Positions 8,002-17,600 of a DNA stretch of 64,000 nt are shown one piece after another. Both the position numbers and the translations under genes were made by a program. Under the pieces are notes generated by a model, which saw nothing but the letters and a program-made list of their open reading frames with translations, was not told the DNA's origin and did no database searches. How positions within the stretch are numbered: position 1 is the first letter of the stretch; the number at the start of each line of letters is the position of its first letter. This stretch comes from CADEDV01 sp964596345 (GTDB lineage: Bacteria > Bacteroidota > Bacteroidia > Chitinophagales > Chitinophagaceae), in the NCBI GenBank assembly GCA_964596345.1, contig CAZQSZ010000002.1:62001-126000 (forward strand). Direction: 5' to 3'.

Positions 8002-9237
8002 TTATTGCAATGATTGTTCAATATCGTTTAGTATATCCTGTAAATTTTCAATACCCACATTCATCCTTATCAATCCGTCAGTGATACCATATTTTTCTTT
8101 TTCTTCTTTGGGAACACTATAGTGTGTCATGGAAGCAGGGTGGGAGAGTAAAGTATCACAGGTCCCCAGGGAAACAGTGCGGACACACATTTTCAGTTTG
8201 TTCATAAAATCAATACCACCCTGCAGGCCGTTCTTTAATTCAAAGCTCAGCATGGCTCCCGGGTGCCGCATTTGTTTCATCGCGGTGTAATGATCGGGAT
8301 GACTGGCAAGCCCGGTATAATTTACTTTGGCAACAGCCGGGTGACTTTCTAAAAAGGCAGCTACTTCCATAGCATTGTGGCAATGCCGTTCCATTCTTAC
8401 CTCCAGTGTTTTCATTCCCTGTATCAGCAAAAATGCATCAAAGGCATTGGAGTTACCTCCTAAGGTGCGGTGAACTTTTGTCAGGGTTGTTTTCATCAGC
8501 TCCATATCCTTTCCCAACAGGATTCCACCAATGGCCGTTCCATGTCCATTCAGGAACTTGGTGGTGGAATGAACAATATAATCCACACCATATTTAAAAG
8601 GCTGCTGTAAATAAGGTGTCGCAAACGTGTTATCACAAGCCACTATCAGATTATATTTTTTAGCCAGTTTGGTCAGCTCGTCAATATCCACGCATTGTAT
8701 TGTGGGATTGGCCGGTGTTTCAATATAGAGCATCCTGATCGCCGGGTCAGCTTTCAATGCGTCTTCTGTTTTTTGCAGATCCCGCATATCCATGATCACA
8801 GGTGTGATATGCAGGCCGGGCAATATTTTAGTGATGAGTTCATTCGTGCCACCATAAAGGGAATAATGACTGATGATCTTATCGCCGGGTTTTAATGTTG
8901 CCAGCATCAGCGTGGAAATGGCTGCCATACCGGAAGCATGAAGGATACCTTTGGCTTCCATGTCAAGCTGAAATGTTTCCAGGGCAGCGATCTTGTCTTC
9001 TGCCTCTTTGATAGTTGGATTGCCCCAGCGGCTGTAGATAAAACCTTCTTCAGTGCCGTCGAAGCGGCGCATACCCTGTTCGGCTGAATCAAATACGTAC
9101 GTACTGCTTGCATAAATAGGAACCAGGTGAGCATACATCGGGTCTTTTACATGTCCGCCATGAACGGCCAGTGACCCCCAACCGGTCAATACTTCTGCGG
9201 ATGAATCTTTTTGGGGTGGAAAATTATTATCGGGCAT
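8002..9237 (-). CDS. PLP-dependent trans-sulfuration enzyme (methionine gamma-lyase / cystathionine gamma-synthase family)
   Basis: This 411-residue enzyme belongs to the Cys/Met metabolism PLP family. It shows IYSRWGNPT near the N-terminus, the cofactor-stacking YSLYGGTNEL, ETPANPT, CDNTFATPYLQQP and the PLP lysine in HSTTKFLNGHG. The architecture resembles methionine gamma-lyases. However, the position of the reactive cysteine found in classic lyases (LYGC) is a glycine here (LYGG), which is more like cystathionine gamma-synthase/lyase. The exact reaction is therefore open. It leads a run with the serine hydrolase 16 bp downstream and a GNAT gene. Confidence 0.88.
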   Translation of the reverse strand: MPDNNFPPQKDSSAEVLTGWGSLAVHGGHVKDPMYAHLVPIYASSTYVFDSAEQGMRRFDGTEEGFIYSRWGNPTIKEAEDKIAALETFQLDMEAKGILHASGMAAISTLMLATLKPGDKIISHYSLYGGTNELITKILPGLHITPVIMDMRDLQKTEDALKADPAIRMLYIETPANPTIQCVDIDELTKLAKKYNLIVACDNTFATPYLQQPFKYGVDYIVHSTTKFLNGHGTAIGGILLGKDMELMKTTLTKVHRTLGGNSNAFDAFLLIQGMKTLEVRMERHCHNAMEVAAFLESHPAVAKVNYTGLASHPDHYTAMKQMRHPGAMLSFELKNGLQGGIDFMNKLKMCVRTVSLGTCDTLLSHPASMTHYSVPKEEKEKYGITDGLIRMNVGIENLQDILNDIEQSLQ

Positions 9238-9253
9238 TTGGTATAAAGACTTT

Positions 9254-9261
9254 TAATTTTG
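9254..9261 (+). promoter_or_regulatory. -7 promoter element for the DinB gene
   Basis: TAATTTTG fits TAnnTTTG about 60 bp before the DinB start. No convincing -33 element is seen at normal spacing. Confidence 0.35.
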
Positions 9262-9321
9262 AAGGGAGCTCTACAAATATCCTGCTTATTGACTGAATAC
9301 TGAAAAGAGAAGTTATCATTG

Positions 9322-9816
9322 ATGAAAGAACTACTGAAACAACTGGCTGCCTACAATACATGGGCCGCCCAACGCATCGCAGAAGCCATACTGGCCTTAC
9401 CGGAGGAAAAACAAACAACGGTACTTCCGAGCAGTTATGAAAGCCTGCAACGAACCCTGCTGCATATGTGGGATGCGGAAAGCATCTGGTGGCAACGGAT
9501 GAAACTGCACGAACGTTTTCTGCGGCCGAGCGATAATTTCAACGGAACTACCCGGGATGTGGTGAATGGCTTACTCAGTCAGTCCAAACTTTGGGAAGGT
9601 TGGGTGAATGCGGCCTCTGATTTTTCCCTCGATCATGTTTTTGAATACCGGGATAATAAACGGGAGCAGGTTAAAATGCCCATTTATCAAATGCTGCTGC
9701 ATGTGTTCAACCACGGCACTTATCACCGCGGGCAGCTCGTCAATATGCTTCGCCAGTTGGGGGAGGAGAAGATACCGGGAACTGATTTTGCATTATGGAT
9801 AAGGAATAAAAAATAA
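9322..9816 (+). CDS. DinB family protein
   Basis: This 164-residue four-helix-bundle protein has the three-histidine metal site of the DinB/YfiT superfamily: the first His in LLHMWDAESIWWQRM, and the later pair in LLHVFNHGTYHRGQLVNML. Members are metal-dependent thiol transferases or unknown enzymes, some of them damage-induced; the substrate here is unknown. The ATG at 9322 follows an AAGAGAAG stretch; a TTG immediately before it could also start the frame. The gene stands alone and ends at a strong hairpin. Confidence 0.88.
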   Translation: MKELLKQLAAYNTWAAQRIAEAILALPEEKQTTVLPSSYESLQRTLLHMWDAESIWWQRMKLHERFLRPSDNFNGTTRDVVNGLLSQSKLWEGWVNAASDFSLDHVFEYRDNKREQVKMPIYQMLLHVFNHGTYHRGQLVNMLRQLGEEKIPGTDFALWIRNKK

Positions 9817-9841
9817 AAGCTGTTTAAAACAGCTTTTATTT
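9811..9841. terminator. Bidirectional terminator between the DinB gene and fabH
   Basis: A 15-bp perfect stem (9811-9825 with 9827-9841) is bounded by A and T runs. It overlaps the DinB stop codon and lies 25 bp from the fabH stop, so it can serve both converging genes. Confidence 0.8.
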
Positions 9842-9865
9842 TTTAAAATATGATGTTCAAAATCT

Positions 9866-10867
9866 TTATTTGGCACCATATGCCCATTTCACCAGTGTGG
9901 CTCCCCAGGTAAATCCGCCACCAAATGCAGCCAGTACAATATTGTCGCCTTTGTGTAATCTGCTTTCCCATTCCCACAAACAAAGGGGAATAGTACCTGC
10001 CGTGGTGTTACCGTACTTTTCAATATTGATCATTACTTTTTCTTTGGGTAAACCGATCCGGTTGGCCGTGGCGTCAATGATCCGCAGGTTGGCCTGGTGG
10101 GGTACCAGCCAGGCAATATCTTCACCGGTCATCTTATTTCGTTCCAATAATTCTGCACTTACATCTGCCATTCCTTTCACGGCAAATTTGAAAACGGCTT
10201 GCCCTTCCTGGTAAGCATAATGTTCTCTTGCCATCACCGTTTCAATGCTGGCAGGCTTTAAGGAACCACCGGCTTTCATATGCAGGAAATTGCAACCACT
10301 GCCATCACTCCTCAGGATGCTGTCCTGTATTCCATAGCCCTCTTCATTAGGTTCTAATAAAACAGCACCGGCACCATCGCCAAAGATGATACAGGTAGCC
10401 CTGTCGGTATAATCAACAATGGCACTCATCTTATCCGCCCCACAAACCACTACTTTTTTATAACGGCCACTTTCAATTAAGGCAGCACCTTGCGTTAACG
10501 AGTATAAAAACCCCGAACAGGCGGCAGATACATCAAAACCCCAGGCATTTTTGGCACCCAGTTTATCACAGGCAATATTAGCGGTGGAAGGGAAGACCAT
10601 ATCCGGTGTCACCGTACCCACGATCAGGCAATCGATCTCTTCCGGACTGATACCCCTTTTTTCACAGAGCTGTCGTACGGCAGGCACTACCATATCGGAG
10701 GTGGCTTTTCCTTCGCCTTTCAGTATCCTTCTTTCCGAGATACCAGTCCTTGTGCGGATCCACTCATCATTGGTGTCCACCATTTTCTCCAGGTCGAAAT
10801 TGGTCAGTTTGTCTTCCGGAACATAGCCGCCAACGGCAGTGATAGCGGCTGTTATTTTTTTACTCAT
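9866..10867 (-). CDS. fabH: 3-oxoacyl-ACP synthase III (FabH)
   Basis: FabH condenses acetyl-CoA (or branched primers) with malonyl-ACP to begin fatty acid synthesis. The 333-residue protein has the catalytic cysteine in FDVSAACSGFLYSL (Cys117), the histidine in WLVPHQANLRI and the asparagine in EKYGNTTAGTIP. VDTNDEWIRTRTGISERR is the usual N-terminal motif. The frame is open from 10900, but the ATG at 10867 starts the family-typical MSKKITAAITAVGGYVPE, and a -7 element lies just upstream at 10898-10905. It is divergent from ruvA. Confidence 0.95.
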   Translation of the reverse strand: MSKKITAAITAVGGYVPEDKLTNFDLEKMVDTNDEWIRTRTGISERRILKGEGKATSDMVVPAVRQLCEKRGISPEEIDCLIVGTVTPDMVFPSTANIACDKLGAKNAWGFDVSAACSGFLYSLTQGAALIESGRYKKVVVCGADKMSAIVDYTDRATCIIFGDGAGAVLLEPNEEGYGIQDSILRSDGSGCNFLHMKAGGSLKPASIETVMAREHYAYQEGQAVFKFAVKGMADVSAELLERNKMTGEDIAWLVPHQANLRIIDATANRIGLPKEKVMINIEKYGNTTAGTIPLCLWEWESRLHKGDNIVLAAFGGGFTWGATLVKWAYGAK

Positions 10868-10897
10868 TGCGGGATTGAATTTTACCAGTAAAGTGGT

Positions 10898-10905
10898 CAA
10901 AGGTA
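10898..10905 (-). promoter_or_regulatory. -7 promoter element for fabH
   Basis: TACCTTTG on the minus strand is an exact TAnnTTTG match 30 bp upstream of the fabH ATG at 10867. It supports that start over the ATG at 10900, which would lie inside the element. Confidence 0.55.
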
Positions 10906-10945
10906 AGTGGTAGGATGGAATTGAGGAAAATCAGTGTCCGGCGCT

Positions 10946-10973
10946 AATTACCAATACCCAATTACCCAATTCC
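10946..10973. repeat. Short heptad tandem array between fabH and ruvA
   Basis: Four 7-bp units: AATTACC, AATACCC, AATTACC and CAATTCC. The array sits just before the presumed ruvA start region. It is one of several 7-8 bp periodic arrays in spacers of this window. Confidence 0.6.
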
Positions 10974-10987
10974 TTATTTTCGCAGCC

Positions 10988-11569
10988 ATGATAGCTTACC
11001 TGAAAGGTGATTTTGTGCATAAAAGCCCCGCTGTTGTACATGTGGATGTGCAGGGAGTGGGCTATGAAGTGCAGATCAGCCTGAATACCTACTCAAAAAT
11101 ACAGGGACTGGAAAAAGGAATACTGCATACCAGCCTGCTGATCCGGGAAGATGCACATATCCTGTATGGTTTTTTTGACCTGGCAGAAAAAGAGATGTTC
11201 CAGCAGCTGATCGCTGTGTCGGGTATTGGTGCCTCCACCGCCCGGGTGATGCTCTCGTATATGAAACCCGATGAGCTGGCCCGGGCTATCGTTTTGGGAG
11301 ATACAAAGACCCTTGAAGGCATTAAAGGCATTGGGAAAAAAACAGCAGAACGGATGGTGGTAGAGCTGCGGGATAAGCTGGCCAAACAGCCGGTAGAATC
11401 AAATATTTCACCCATGAAAAACAATACTTTGCATACAGATGCGTTAAATGCTCTGACGGCATTGGGCATCAGCAGGCAAGCTGCTGAACTGGCTGTTCAA
11501 AAGACGCTGACCGCAGATCCCCATCTTTCCGTTGAGGAGCTGATCAAGAAAGCACTTCGTACCATCTGA
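10988..11569 (+). CDS. ruvA: Holliday junction branch migration protein RuvA
   Basis: RuvA binds four-way DNA junctions and loads the RuvB motor. The 193-residue protein has the N-terminal OB-fold domain (MIAYLKGDFVHKSPAVVHVDVQGVG is its start, read in pieces), then paired helix-hairpin-helix motifs SGIGASTARVML and IKGIGKKTAERMVVEL. A linker and the C-terminal RuvB-binding domain (ALTALGISRQAAELAV) follow. The open frame extends 54 bp upstream, but the ATG at 10988 is where the conserved domain begins. sprA starts 41 bp after the stop; the ruvA-sprA order is, to my knowledge, common in Bacteroidota. Confidence 0.95.
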   Translation: MIAYLKGDFVHKSPAVVHVDVQGVGYEVQISLNTYSKIQGLEKGILHTSLLIREDAHILYGFFDLAEKEMFQQLIAVSGIGASTARVMLSYMKPDELARAIVLGDTKTLEGIKGIGKKTAERMVVELRDKLAKQPVESNISPMKNNTLHTDALNALTALGISRQAAELAVQKTLTADPHLSVEELIKKALRTI

Positions 11570-11610
11570 TATCCAATGAATATTTCTGGAAACTAATTGA
11601 TTAAGAGACA

Positions 11611-14600
11611 TTGAACCTTAAGACTGCTCATATCTTCCGTACATTGGTATCTATAGCCATGTTGTTTGCCTTTTCGCAGGAGGCAAGTGCCCGTTATTTT
11701 CAAAATAACCAGCAACAACAGCCCGGCGATTCGCTTAAATTCCCGCTCAAAGACAGAAGAGGAGATCCCTATACATATCCCAACCGCAATACCCTTGATC
11801 TCAGGGATACTTCTTATCTCAAAAAAACAGTGGAGTATGATCCTGTGACCAAACAGTATTATATCGTTGAAAAGATAGGTAGCCAGTATTATCGTACACC
11901 TACCTCCTTTACCATGGAAGAATTTGTCCGCATGCAGGGCAAAAAAGACGAGGAAGACTATTTTAAAAAGAGAGCTAACCTGCTGGCGAATATGAACCGC
12001 CGGATGACAAGACCTGTTTTCAAAGTATCAGGTGATTGGTTCAACCGGATAGTTGGTAACGGTAAAATTGATATCCGTCCCTCCGGTTATGTAGATATCC
12101 TGGCAGGTTATAACGGTCAGGTGATCAAGAATCCCACCTTGCCTGAAAGGGCGAGGAATAATGGCATGTTTGATTTTAATATGAACTCGCAGTTGCAGAT
12201 GGATGCCAATATCGGCGATAAACTGAAACTGCCGATCAACTATAATACACTGGCCAATTTCGATTTTGAGAACCAGATCAAATTGGATTACCAGGCCAAG
12301 GGCGATGAGATCCTGCGCCAGTTCCAGGCCGGTGTTGTCAATTTTACCACCAAGAGTACATTGATACCCGGCGCTCAATCCCTGTTCGGGGTGAAAACGC
12401 AATTACAGTTTGGTAAACTATTCGTTACCGGTGTATTGGCCAACCAGCGTTCGCAACGTCAGTCGTTGGGGTTACAGGGTGGTTCAGCGTCACAAAGTTT
12501 TACCCTCAAAGCTGATGAGTACGATGAGAACCGTCACTTCCTGTTAGCACAATATTTCAGAAGCAATTTCAATACGGCGATGCAGCAATTGCCGATCGTC
12601 AACTCCGAGATCCAGATCTTAAAAATGGAAGTGTGGGTAACGAACCGAAATGGAAGCACTACGGATACCAGGGATATCGTTGCCTTAATGGACCTTGGTG
12701 AAACAACTCCTTTTGGTCCCTGGGCGAATGGTAACACGGATGTGAAGCCATTCAATAATGCTAATAATCTTTATCCATCGATACTGGCGAATCCCAATGC
12801 CCGTAACTCTTCGCAGGTGCAAAGTGTTTTAACAGGGGGAGGATTTAACCTGCAACCGGTACAGGATTTTGAAAAAACATTTGCCCGCAAATTATTAGCA
12901 ACGGATTATTATTATAATCCAAGAATAGGTTTTCTTTCGTTGAACCAGCCTTTGCAGCCGGATGAAGTATTAGGTGTGGCGTTTCAATATACATTCAGGG
13001 GCCGGGTGTACCAGGTAGGAGAATTCTCGCAGGATGTGCCGCCGGATACAACCGGTACTTCACAACGGGTTCTATTCCTGAAATTATTAAAAGCAACATC
13101 ACAGCGTACCAATCTCCCGATCTGGGACCTGATGATGAAGAACGTTTATTCCGTTGGTTACGGCCAGCTGGAAAGACAGGATTTTACTTTGGATGTATTA
13201 TACGAAGAGCCAAGCCTGGGGGAAAAAAGATATTTACCGACTACTGATGTACTGACCAATTTCCAATACCAGCCATTGATCACACAGCTAAACCTTGACC
13301 GGCTGAATAACCAGAATGACCCGCAGCCGGATGGTAAGTTTGACTTTGTGGAGGGCTTCACCGTCATTTCTTCGCAGAGCCGTATCGTATTCCCGGTGCT
13401 GGAACCTTTTGGTCGTGACCTGGATTACGTCTATGGCACGCAGGCACAGCGGGACCGCTATCTTTTCTATCCTTTGTATGATACCATCAAAGCCATTGCA
13501 CAAACATTTGCCAACCTGAACCGCTTTAAAATTAGCGGCCGTTCCAAAACAAGTGGTGCGAATGGTGACTACCAGTTAGGGTATAATATTCCAAGAGGAT
13601 CAGTAACGGTTACTGCCGGCGGACAAACCTTACAGGAGAACGTCGATTACGAGATCAATTATGACCTCGGTACATTGAGAGTGGTGAACCAGGCCATTAT
13701 TGCTTCCGGTGTACCTGTGAACATACAATTTGAAAACCAGGCAGCATTTGGTTTGCAGCAAAAGAATTACATGGGCCTGCGCTTAGATTACCTGGCCAGT
13801 AAAAAACTGACCATCGGGGCCACCATTGCTAAACTGGGTGAAAGACCTTTCTTCCTCAAACAATCCTATGGTGAAGACCCTGTCCGCAATACCATGTATG
13901 GAATGGATGTGGATTATAAAAGCGATATACCCCGCTTAACGAAATGGCTGGATAAATTACCCTTCTATTCCACCAAAGCCATGTCTTCTATTACGGCTTA
14001 TGCGGAAGGGGCTTTCCTGAAACCGGGTCATCCCAGGCAGATCAATGCAAATAAAAATGATAAAGGCGGTCTTTCTTACATTGATGATTTTGAAGGCACC
14101 CGTGCTGCCATTGATCTGCGGTTCCCGCTGATCAACTGGACACTGGCCTCTATACCGCAGGGGAATAATAATGACAATGGCACAGGCCCCTTGTTTCCCG
14201 AATCAGCTTTATCCAATGATTCAGGAAGTGGTTTTAACAGGGCGAAACTGGCCTGGTATAATATAGAACCGGTATTGCAGGAAAGAAGAAACTCCAGCAA
14301 CCCGTTGCGGAATAACCTCGCTGAATTATCAAAACCTGAAACCAGGCAGATATTGCAGCAGGAAATTTTTCCAAGAAGAAGCCTGGATTTTGGCCAGGGC
14401 CTGCTGACCACTTTTGACCTTGCTTTTTATCCAAAGGACAAAGGCCCGTATAACTTTGAAAGCCGGAATACAAGATTCAATTCTCAGGGCCAGCTCACCA
14501 ACCCAAGAAGTTCATGGGGCGGCCTGATGCGGAATATTGACCAGATCGATTTTGAAACTGGTAATATTGAATATATCGAGTTCTGGTTACAGGATCCGTT

Positions 14601-17600
14601 TATAATGAATACAGCGAATCCCAGCAATACCGGCCGGTTGTATTTCAACCTCGGTAATATCTCAGAAGATGTATTGAAGGACGGAAAACGTTTTTACGAA
14701 AATGGGTTACCCACGCCAACGATCCCTTCACCTATAGATAATAATACCACCTGGGGTAAAGTGCCTTCCAACCCTTTGCAGGTAACCAATGCGTTCAGTA
14801 ATAACCCGGAGGACCGTCAATTCCAGGATGTGGGTTTTGATGGATTGACAGATGATGAAGAGAAAACAAAATTCATTAATTACCTTAACAACCTGCAGGC
14901 CAATTTTGGTACCGGCTCCGTTGCTTACCAGGCGGCAAATACGGATCCCTCCGCAGATAATTTCAAGCCTTATCGTGACGAAAGTTTTGATGCATCAGGG
15001 ACAGGGATACTCGGCCGTTATAAAAATATCAATAACCCGCATGGTAACTCACCGGTATCGAATAACAACAGCCAGTTCATCAATGCTTTCACACAATATC
15101 CCGATGCTGAAGAGCTCAACCGGGATAATACCCTGAATGAAGTGGAAGAATATTTCCAGTACAAAGTGGATATTCAGCCGAATATGATAACGGGCACCAA
15201 CTTCATCACGGATAAAAGAATTGTACCGGTTAGCCTGGCCGATGGCTCCAGCCGTAATGAAACCTGGTACCTGTTCCGTATTCCAGTCGCGCAGTACCAG
15301 TTGAAAGTGGGTAATATCCCGGATTTTAAATCCATCCGTTTCATCCGGATGTTTGTGACCGGCTTTGATGATTCCGTCGTAATGCGGTTTGGTAAACTGG
15401 AGTTGATCCGCAACCAGTGGCGTAAATTCAAATATGAAATCGATACATCAGGTAATTACCTGAACCTGCCGGGTACAGATCCTGTAACTGTTAATACCCT
15501 GGCGGTGAATATTGAAGAGAACGACACAAGACAGCCCATTCCCTATGTGATTCCTCCCGGTATCGAAAGACAGCAGCAGTTCAGTAATAACAATGTGCAG
15601 TTGTTCCTGAATGAGCAGGCACTTAGTGTGCAGTTGTGTAATCTTCCTTCTAAAGAATCCCGCGGTGTGTTCAAGACGATGAACCTGGATATGCGACAGT
15701 ATGCCAAATTGAGGATGTTTATCCATGCAGAAGCATCGAATGATCCTGATGCCGTGCAGGATAATGAACTGACAGGTGTGATCCGTATCGGTAATGATTT
15801 TGCCGGTAACTATTATGAAGTGCGGGTGCCGTTGAAAAAAACAGAATGGGGTGCAAGAGATAGTTTATTGATATGGCCGGAAGCTAATAACCTTGATTTT
15901 GACCTGGAGGAACTGACCCGCTTAAAGAGCCGGAGAAACAGGTCAGGATTTTCACCATCGCAATATTATAGCGAAACCTTAGCGGATGGAAGAAAGTATG
16001 CCGTGATTGGTAATCCCAACCTTGGCGAAGTAAGAGGCATGTTACTGGCCGTGGAAAATTCAGGTAATCGCCCTGTTTGTGCGGAAGTATGGTTCAATGA
16101 ACTTCGGTTTTCTAATCTTGATGAAGAAGGGGGCTGGGCAGCATTGGGCCGGGTGGATCTGCGGCTCGCTGACCTGGGTGCGATAACATTAGCCGGTACG
16201 GCCAAAAGCCGCGGCTTTGGTACGCTTGAACAAAGAGTGAACGAGAGAAGCCGGGAAGATATCTATACATTCGATTTGTCTGCCAATATCGATGCCGGTA
16301 AATTATTGCCAAAGAAACTGGGAATTCAATTACCTGTTTATGCAGGTATCAGCCAAACCTCCAGCACACCGGAATATGATCCGTATGATCTTGATATCAA
16401 ACTGGAGGACAAATTAAAAGATGCTGCTCCAAAAGATAAAGATTCTATCCGCAGCAATGCACAGGATGTAACCACCATCAAAACCGTGAACCTGACCAAT
16501 GCCAAAAAAGTTAAAACGGATGGTAAGCGGCCAAAGATCTGGAGTGTGAGCAATTTTGATTTCAACTATTCGTATATCGAAACCAAACGGCATAATCCGT
16601 TAATTGAAAACGACCTGTTGCGACGCACCCGGGGTGCTATCGGTTATAACTATGCACCGCAGCCAAGGTTCGTAGAGCCATTTAAAAAGCTGATCAAATC
16701 AAAATCAAAATGGCTGACACTGATCAAAGAATTTAATTTCAATTATGCGCCTTCGCAGCTATCGTTCCGGGCCGATGTGTTCCGCCAGTTTGGCGCTATC
16801 CGCCCGAGAAATGTGGGAGGCGGTACCTATAAAATCCCGGAGACTTACGACAAGTATTTCACGTTCGACCGATACTATATTATGCAATGGAATATTACCC
16901 GTTCCATCTCTATTGACTTCAATGCCACGAACAATGCAAGGATAGATGAACCATTCGGACGTATTGATACCAAAGAGAAGAAAGATTCGGTCCGAAAGAA
17001 CTTATTCAAGGGAGGCAGGAATACGCAGTACCAGCAGGATGTGACAGTGACCTATACTGTTCCTACCCAAAAATTTCCTTTACTGGACTGGACAAATATG
17101 CGGGCCACTTATAATACCAAGTATAACTGGCTGGCTTCATCGCTGCTTGCAAGGGAATTGGGTAATACCCTTTCTAATACACAGACCAGGACAGTCAATG
17201 GTGAATTCAATTTTGAACAGTTATACAATAAATCAAGATTGCTGCGGTCCATCAACAGTCCGAACAGTAATCCTCCAGGTAAGAGAAACGGAAAGGACAG
17301 TACGGGCAAGAGCAATAACCCGGCGCAGATGAAACCGATCAATGTGATCAAAAGCTTCCTGGTTGATTCCCTGCTGGCCAAAATGTCGCCCAAAGAAAGA
17401 AGAAAAGCGATCAGGGCTGATCGTAAAAGAATGCGGGAAGAAAGAAGAAGGCTGAAACAACAGACCCGGAATATGCCGATGGAAATAAGTGGTGCGGTGA
17501 AAACGGTAGGCGGCCTGGTGACTGCATTGAAAAGAGTGGGCATCCAATACACCGAGGATTTCGGAACCACCTTGCCTGGTTATATGGATAGTACACAGGT

